DNA of 7,086 nt from Nitrospinales bacterium. Its GTDB lineage: Bacteria; Nitrospinota_A; UBA7883; JACRGQ01. The notes beneath the pieces are model-generated. The model saw only the letters and a program-made list of their open reading frames with translations, had not been told where the DNA came from and did no database searches. This document shows positions 4,222 through 7,086 of the stretch, piece after piece; the stretch's first letter is position 1; every line of letters begins with the position of its first letter. The stretch is from contig JAHFEI010000027.1 of assembly GCA_023248615.1 (NCBI GenBank), positions 1 to 7,086 on the forward strand, written 5' to 3'. The translations under genes were made by a program, and so were the position numbers.

Positions 4222-4249
4222 TTGCACTATACCCCCCCCATACTAAAGT
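4222..4249 (+). promoter_or_regulatory. Candidate promoter with a C8 run in its spacer
   Basis: TTGCAC (4222-4227) and TAAAGT (4244-4249) are separated by 16 nt, and the spacer contains eight consecutive C (4232-4239). The -35 matches 4 of 6 and the -10 matches 4 of 6 consensus bases. It would start transcription about 145 nt upstream of the PAS gene. Confidence is limited by the weak hexamers and long leader. Confidence 0.3.
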
Positions 4250-4320
4250 ACTAATTCGCAGAAGTGCGGAGCATCCTGTGGAGTCCGATTTAATCCGTCC
4301 GACATTGTTGTAGGAATAAT

Positions 4321-4365
4321 GGGGCCTTCTTCTTGCCTCCTGTGTCGGTGGCGGGGGAAGAGGCC
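4321..4365 (+). promoter_or_regulatory. Leader hairpin upstream of the PAS gene
   Basis: GGCCTTCTTC (4323-4332) pairs with GAAGAGGCC (about 4357-4365) with one bulge, and inside it GCCTCC pairs with GGTGGC around a T-T mismatch. The stem lies about 35 nt before the start codon and leaves the ribosome site (AAGGA, 4391-4395) free. There is no T-run, so it is more likely an mRNA leader structure than a terminator. Confidence 0.4.
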
Positions 4366-4399
4366 GATGTCTGCGGAATGAAGAGGGAGTAAGGATAAC

Positions 4400-4744
4400 A
4401 TGGCAAATCCATTAGGGGACTACGATTACATTCTGTTACTGGAACTATCTATTGACGGGCATCATTTCATCACGGATGCGTGCAACTCCGCTTTGGAAAA
4501 ACACGGATATGCCAGGGAGGAATTAATCGGCCAACCAATTTCCAAGCTACTTACCGATGAGGCGAAAAAAAGTGCCGGAAAAAATGGAGCGCTTATAAAA
4601 TCCGGGAAGCCTGTCCGGTTTGAAACGACCCATCTGCGTAAAGACGGCACGACATTCAATGTTGAAGTAAACGCTAAAATGGTTCCAATGGGCGGCAGGC
4701 TTGTAATTCTCACACTGGAGCGTGAGATGGCAGGTGAAGTTTAG
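4400..4744 (+). CDS. Stand-alone PAS-domain protein
   Basis: The 114-residue product is essentially one PAS domain: LLELSIDGHHFITDACNSALEKHGYAREELIGQPISKLL (13-51) is the classic PAS N-terminal half, including the CNSAL...GY..EELIG motif, and HLRKDGTTFNVEVNAKMVPMGG (78-99) followed by RLVILTLERE forms the C-terminal beta-sheet. PAS domains bind small ligands or cofactors, or mediate dimerisation, in sensors. No output domain (kinase, GGDEF or HTH) is attached and no cofactor-binding residue can be assigned, so it would have to act through a partner. AAGGA lies 5 nt before the ATG. The fourth STAS gene follows after about 59 nt, so the two are probably an operon, with the PAS protein a possible input to it (inference). 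Confidence 0.85.
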   Translation: MANPLGDYDYILLLELSIDGHHFITDACNSALEKHGYAREELIGQPISKLLTDEAKKSAGKNGALIKSGKPVRFETTHLRKDGTTFNVEVNAKMVPMGGRLVILTLEREMAGEV

Positions 4745-4803
4745 CGGAAACGCTGGGCATTAACCCTATGCTCTCCATTACCGCATAAGGCGAAAGTGAC
4801 ACT

Positions 4804-5148
4804 ATGAAATATACATTGCAAAAACTTGATGGGATTACGTTGTGGACGCTTAATGGGAACCTTGTATATAGCGCCATCGGTGATTTGCAAATGGACGCCA
4901 GGAAGGAGCTTGGGCAACCCCACTCCACCAAAGTGATAATGGACATTTCTGAAGTTGGTTTGATTGATTCGACCGGAATGGGTTTACTTGTTTCCAGCCA
5001 CAAGTTGGTGCGTTCCCGCAATGGCGCTTTTTGCCTGGTAAACCCGCCTGAAGTGGTGAGAAAGGAAATGGCCCCATTGGGACTTCTCAAAATATTTACA
5101 ATTTACGCGACACTGGAAAACGCCATGGAGGCCATGCGTAGCTCCTGA
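4804..5148 (+). CDS. STAS-domain anti-sigma-factor antagonist, paralogue 4
   Basis: This 114-residue lone STAS domain has the central strand KVIMDISEVGLID and a canonical DSTGMGLL loop with Ser56 as expected phospho-acceptor. It is the most divergent of the four in this window (N-terminus MKYTLQKLDGITLWTLNGNL; C-terminus LGLLKIFTIYATLENAMEAMRSS), so it is less likely to be a recent duplicate. The ribosome site is weak: AAGG lies about 13 nt upstream, and GAAAGTGA is nearer the ATG, so expression may rely on read-through from the PAS gene about 59 nt upstream. It ends 51 nt before the convergent hemC stop, and no clear terminator is visible between them. The partner kinase is unknown; the one at 2923 is a candidate. 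Confidence 0.9.
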   Translation: MKYTLQKLDGITLWTLNGNLVYSAIGDLQMDARKELGQPHSTKVIMDISEVGLIDSTGMGLLVSSHKLVRSRNGAFCLVNPPEVVRKEMAPLGLLKIFTIYATLENAMEAMRSS

Positions 5149-5199
5149 ACGACTTGGAAATAGTTAGCGCTCCCTAAACCGGATTGCGGCGAAGCGGGA

Positions 5200-6123
5200 T
5201 CAGCAGTAGAGTTCGGCGAGGATTTTATCGGCTCCGGCGCGTAGCAGTTTTTCCGCCAGGGCGGTTCCCATCTCCTCTCCTTTTGCGGGTTCGCAGGAGG
5301 CTTCTTCCTTAAAGTAGCGTTTGCCTTCCAAGTCGCAAACAAGCCCTTCCATCCGCAACACGCCATCCACGAGAATGCAATGTCCCGCTATAGGCACCTG
5401 GCACCCGCCGCCAAGCTTGCGCAAAAAGGCCCGCTCCGCCTCTACGCACCATGCGCTTGGCTGGTGGTGCAACGTGGTATGGGCAAGCTCCTGCACCACC
5501 GGGTCGTTTGTGCGGGTTTCTATGGCAAGCGCGCCCTGCCCTACGGATGGCAGGCAAACGGATAGCGCCAGCATTTCCGTGATATCTTTTTCGTACCCCA
5601 GCCGTATCATCCCGGCGGCGGCGAGTATTACCGCATCGAGCTTTTCGGTTTCCATCTTTTTCATCCGGCTTTGCACGTTGCCGCGTATGTCCACTATAAC
5701 GAGGTCGGGCCGTGCCCGCTTCAACTGCGAGCGGCGGCGGAGCGAACTGGTGCCAACACGCGCATTTTGCGGCAAGCTGGCAAAAGGCACGCCCCGGCTT
5801 ACCAGCACGTCGTACGGGCTTTCCCGCTCGGTGATTATTTTCACTTCCAGCCCTGCCGGCACCTGCGTAGGCACGTCTTTCATGCTGTGCACCGCGATAT
5901 CCACTTCGTTGCGCAAAAGCGCCTCTTCTATCTCTTTGGTGAAAAGCCCCTTGCCGCCGACTTTTGCCAGCGGCACATCCAGTATCTTGTCGCCGGACGT
6001 TTTTATCTTCACCAGTTCCACCGATTCCACGCGCCCGGTTTTCAGCAGTTCCGCCTTTACCCACTCCGCCTGCCACAACGCCAGCGGCGAGGAGCGGGTT
6101 CCGATTTTAAGTTTTAGCGCCAA
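5200..6123 (-). CDS. hemC: Porphobilinogen deaminase (hydroxymethylbilane synthase)
   Basis: The enzyme joins four porphobilinogen units into hydroxymethylbilane in cytosolic tetrapyrrole synthesis. The 307-residue product is the usual length. It opens with KIGTRSSPLALWQAEWVK, has the catalytic Asp in HSMKDVPT (Asp83), the substrate-binding Arg cluster in GTSSLRRRSQL (124-134), VDIRGNVQSR (144-153), LPSVGQGALAIE (191-202), and the dipyrromethane-cofactor Cys in LGGGCQVPIAGHC (Cys241). Translation appears to begin at TTG (6123-6121), as no ATG fits the conserved N-terminus; only GGA, within the last codons of hemA, serves as a weak ribosome site. The gap to hemA is 6 nt, which indicates an operon with translational coupling. 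No hemD follows; the gene ends convergent with STAS paralogue 4. Confidence 0.97.
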   Translation of the reverse strand: MALKLKIGTRSSPLALWQAEWVKAELLKTGRVESVELVKIKTSGDKILDVPLAKVGGKGLFTKEIEEALLRNEVDIAVHSMKDVPTQVPAGLEVKIITERESPYDVLVSRGVPFASLPQNARVGTSSLRRRSQLKRARPDLVIVDIRGNVQSRMKKMETEKLDAVILAAAGMIRLGYEKDITEMLALSVCLPSVGQGALAIETRTNDPVVQELAHTTLHHQPSAWCVEAERAFLRKLGGGCQVPIAGHCILVDGVLRMEGLVCDLEGKRYFKEEASCEPAKGEEMGTALAEKLLRAGADKILAELYC

Positions 6124-6129
6124 GTAATT

Positions 6130-7086
6130 TTATTCCAGGTTGAAAAGGCTTTTTGCCAGCTCGGTGATGGAGCGGCGGTGGTGTTCGTCGTGTTGTGGGC
6201 CGGATTGCCGTTTCAGGTGCAATGTGGGGTCGTGCAGGATTTTATTTATCATGGATGCCGCCATGACCTCAATGGCCTGCTTTTCATTCTGGTCTAGTTC
6301 CAGCTTCGAGAAAGTCTTTTGAAGCTCGCGCTCCATTATCTCTTCCGCCTTTTTGCGGATTGCGACAATCATCGGCTCCATTTCAAGCCGTTCCAGCCAG
6401 GCGCTGAAGCGCGTAACCTCATCGCGTATCATGAACATCGCCTTTTCGGCCTCTTTTTCCCGCTCCGAGCGGTTGGAGGCCACAACTTTTGCAAGGTCGT
6501 CTATGTCGTACAAAAATACGTTCGGGATTTCGTTAATGGACGGCTCAATGTCGCGTGGCACGGCGATATCTATGAAGAATACCGGCTTGCCGCCGCGGTG
6601 GCGTACCGCTTTTTCCACCGCTTCCCGCTTGATGACGTAGTGCGGGGCGGCTGTGGAGCTTATCACTATGTCGGCTTCCGCCAGTTCGTCCGTGAATTTG
6701 TCGAATTCCACCGCGCTACCGCCAAGCTTGCGGGCTAGGCCAGCCGCACGGTCGTAGTTGTGGTTAGCCACTAGGATGGTTTTTACCCCTTGGTGTACCA
6801 AGTGCTTCCCGGCCAGCTCTATCATCTCACCCGCGCCTATCAACAGGACGGTGCGCCCCTCTAGGTGGCCGAAAATCTTTTCGGCCAGCTCCACTGCGGC
6901 ATAGGAGATGGATACGGCATTCTCGGCTATGGACGTTTCGGTGCGGACACGCTTCGCCACAAAAAACGCTTTTTCAAAAAGCTGGTTCAGTATCCGCCCG
7001 GTGGCTTTTACCTTGCGCGCACTTTGGTAGGCGTCTTTCACCTGGCCGAGTATTTGCGGCTCGCCCACCACCATCGAATCAAGCGA
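6130..7086 (-). CDS. hemA: Glutamyl-tRNA reductase, partial (N-terminus outside window)
   Basis: This NADPH-dependent enzyme reduces glutamyl-tRNA(Glu) to glutamate-1-semialdehyde, the first committed step of C5 tetrapyrrole synthesis. About 318 residues are visible and the frame is open to the window edge, reading SLDSMVVGEPQILGQVKDAY, a signature of the family that lies about 100 residues into the full protein; the catalytic Cys and N-terminal domain are therefore outside. Visible parts are the NADPH-binding Rossmann motif TVLLIGAGEMIELAGKHL, STAAPHYVI, the FIDIAVPRDIEP motif, and the C-terminal dimerisation helices ending MINKILHDPTLHLKRQ. The Met within SLDSM is not the true start. The stop at 6130-6132 is 6 nt before hemC, so the two are co-transcribed leftward. 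The promoter is outside the window. Confidence 0.97.
   Translation of the reverse strand, partial: SLDSMVVGEPQILGQVKDAYQSARKVKATGRILNQLFEKAFFVAKRVRTETSIAENAVSISYAAVELAEKIFGHLEGRTVLLIGAGEMIELAGKHLVHQGVKTILVANHNYDRAAGLARKLGGSAVEFDKFTDELAEADIVISSTAAPHYVIKREAVEKAVRHRGGKPVFFIDIAVPRDIEPSINEIPNVFLYDIDDLAKVVASNRSEREKEAEKAMFMIRDEVTRFSAWLERLEMEPMIVAIRKKAEEIMERELQKTFSKLELDQNEKQAIEVMAASMINKILHDPTLHLKRQSGPQHDEHHRRSITELAKSLFNLE

Larger units (their letters stand above)
4010..4399. other. 390-nt gap between hemerythrin and PAS genes: regulatory DNA
   Basis: No coding region is visible. A weak stem AGGC...GCCT followed by TTGATAGTTTTT (near 4040-4068) may end the hemerythrin transcript. Further right are a candidate promoter containing a C8 run (4222-4249) and a long leader hairpin (4321-4365). 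Short inverted repeats also occur, such as ATAGT...ACTAT (4216-4230). Confidence 0.4.

Noticed and set aside
5321..6127. Long open frame on the plus strand opposite hemC.
   Set aside because: It is the antisense shadow of a clear hemC gene in GC-rich sequence; the Ser-rich translation matches no family.
1..7086. CRISPR array, tRNA or rRNA genes.
   Set aside because: No regularly spaced direct repeats, cloverleaf or rRNA-like sequence seen on either strand.

Overview
The window looks like bacterial chromosome, probably from a Gram-negative lineage near the Deltaproteobacteria or Nitrospinota/Nitrospirota. That assignment is a low-confidence impression from the hemA-hemC pair, the bacteriohemerythrin and the anti-sigma partner-switching proteins; no rRNA or marker phylogeny is available. 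The hem genes at the right look more GC-rich than the signalling genes and the long, partly AT-rich intergenic stretches on the left.

Layout. Positions 1-620 carry a small leftward unit: a 61-residue ribbon-helix-helix protein, then a 22-residue lysine/alanine peptide with a near-perfect ribosome binding site, then a structured 3' region ending in a strong intrinsic terminator. Positions 614-1290 hold no convincing gene, but they contain the promoter region of the leftward unit and a good sigma-70-type promoter facing right. Positions 1291-5148 are a rightward signalling cluster: three STAS-domain anti-sigma-factor antagonist paralogues, an RsbW/SpoIIAB-type ATPase (anti-sigma kinase), a bacteriohemerythrin, a stand-alone PAS protein and a fourth STAS protein. 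Between the second and third STAS genes sits a 196-bp MITE-like insertion with 13-bp terminal inverted repeats and a perfect 9-bp target duplication. Positions 5200-7086 run leftward and encode porphobilinogen deaminase (hemC) and most of glutamyl-tRNA reductase (hemA, N-terminus outside the window), convergent with the signalling cluster.

How it may work. In known partner-switching systems the kinase phosphorylates the antagonist on a conserved Ser and sequesters either a target protein or the unphosphorylated antagonist. Here four potential antagonists sit beside one kinase. The third STAS gene and the kinase are separated by only 2 nt, which makes them the most likely cognate pair. The hemerythrin (O2-binding di-iron fold) and PAS protein suggest an oxygen or redox input, but no sigma factor, PP2C phosphatase or output effector is present, so the target is unknown. 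Two STAS proteins replace the usual DS[ST]G phosphorylation loop with DS[AS]V. Two intergenic regions carry 8-nt G or C runs near possible promoter elements. These points, with the one-kinase/many-antagonist layout, are the most interesting features of the window.
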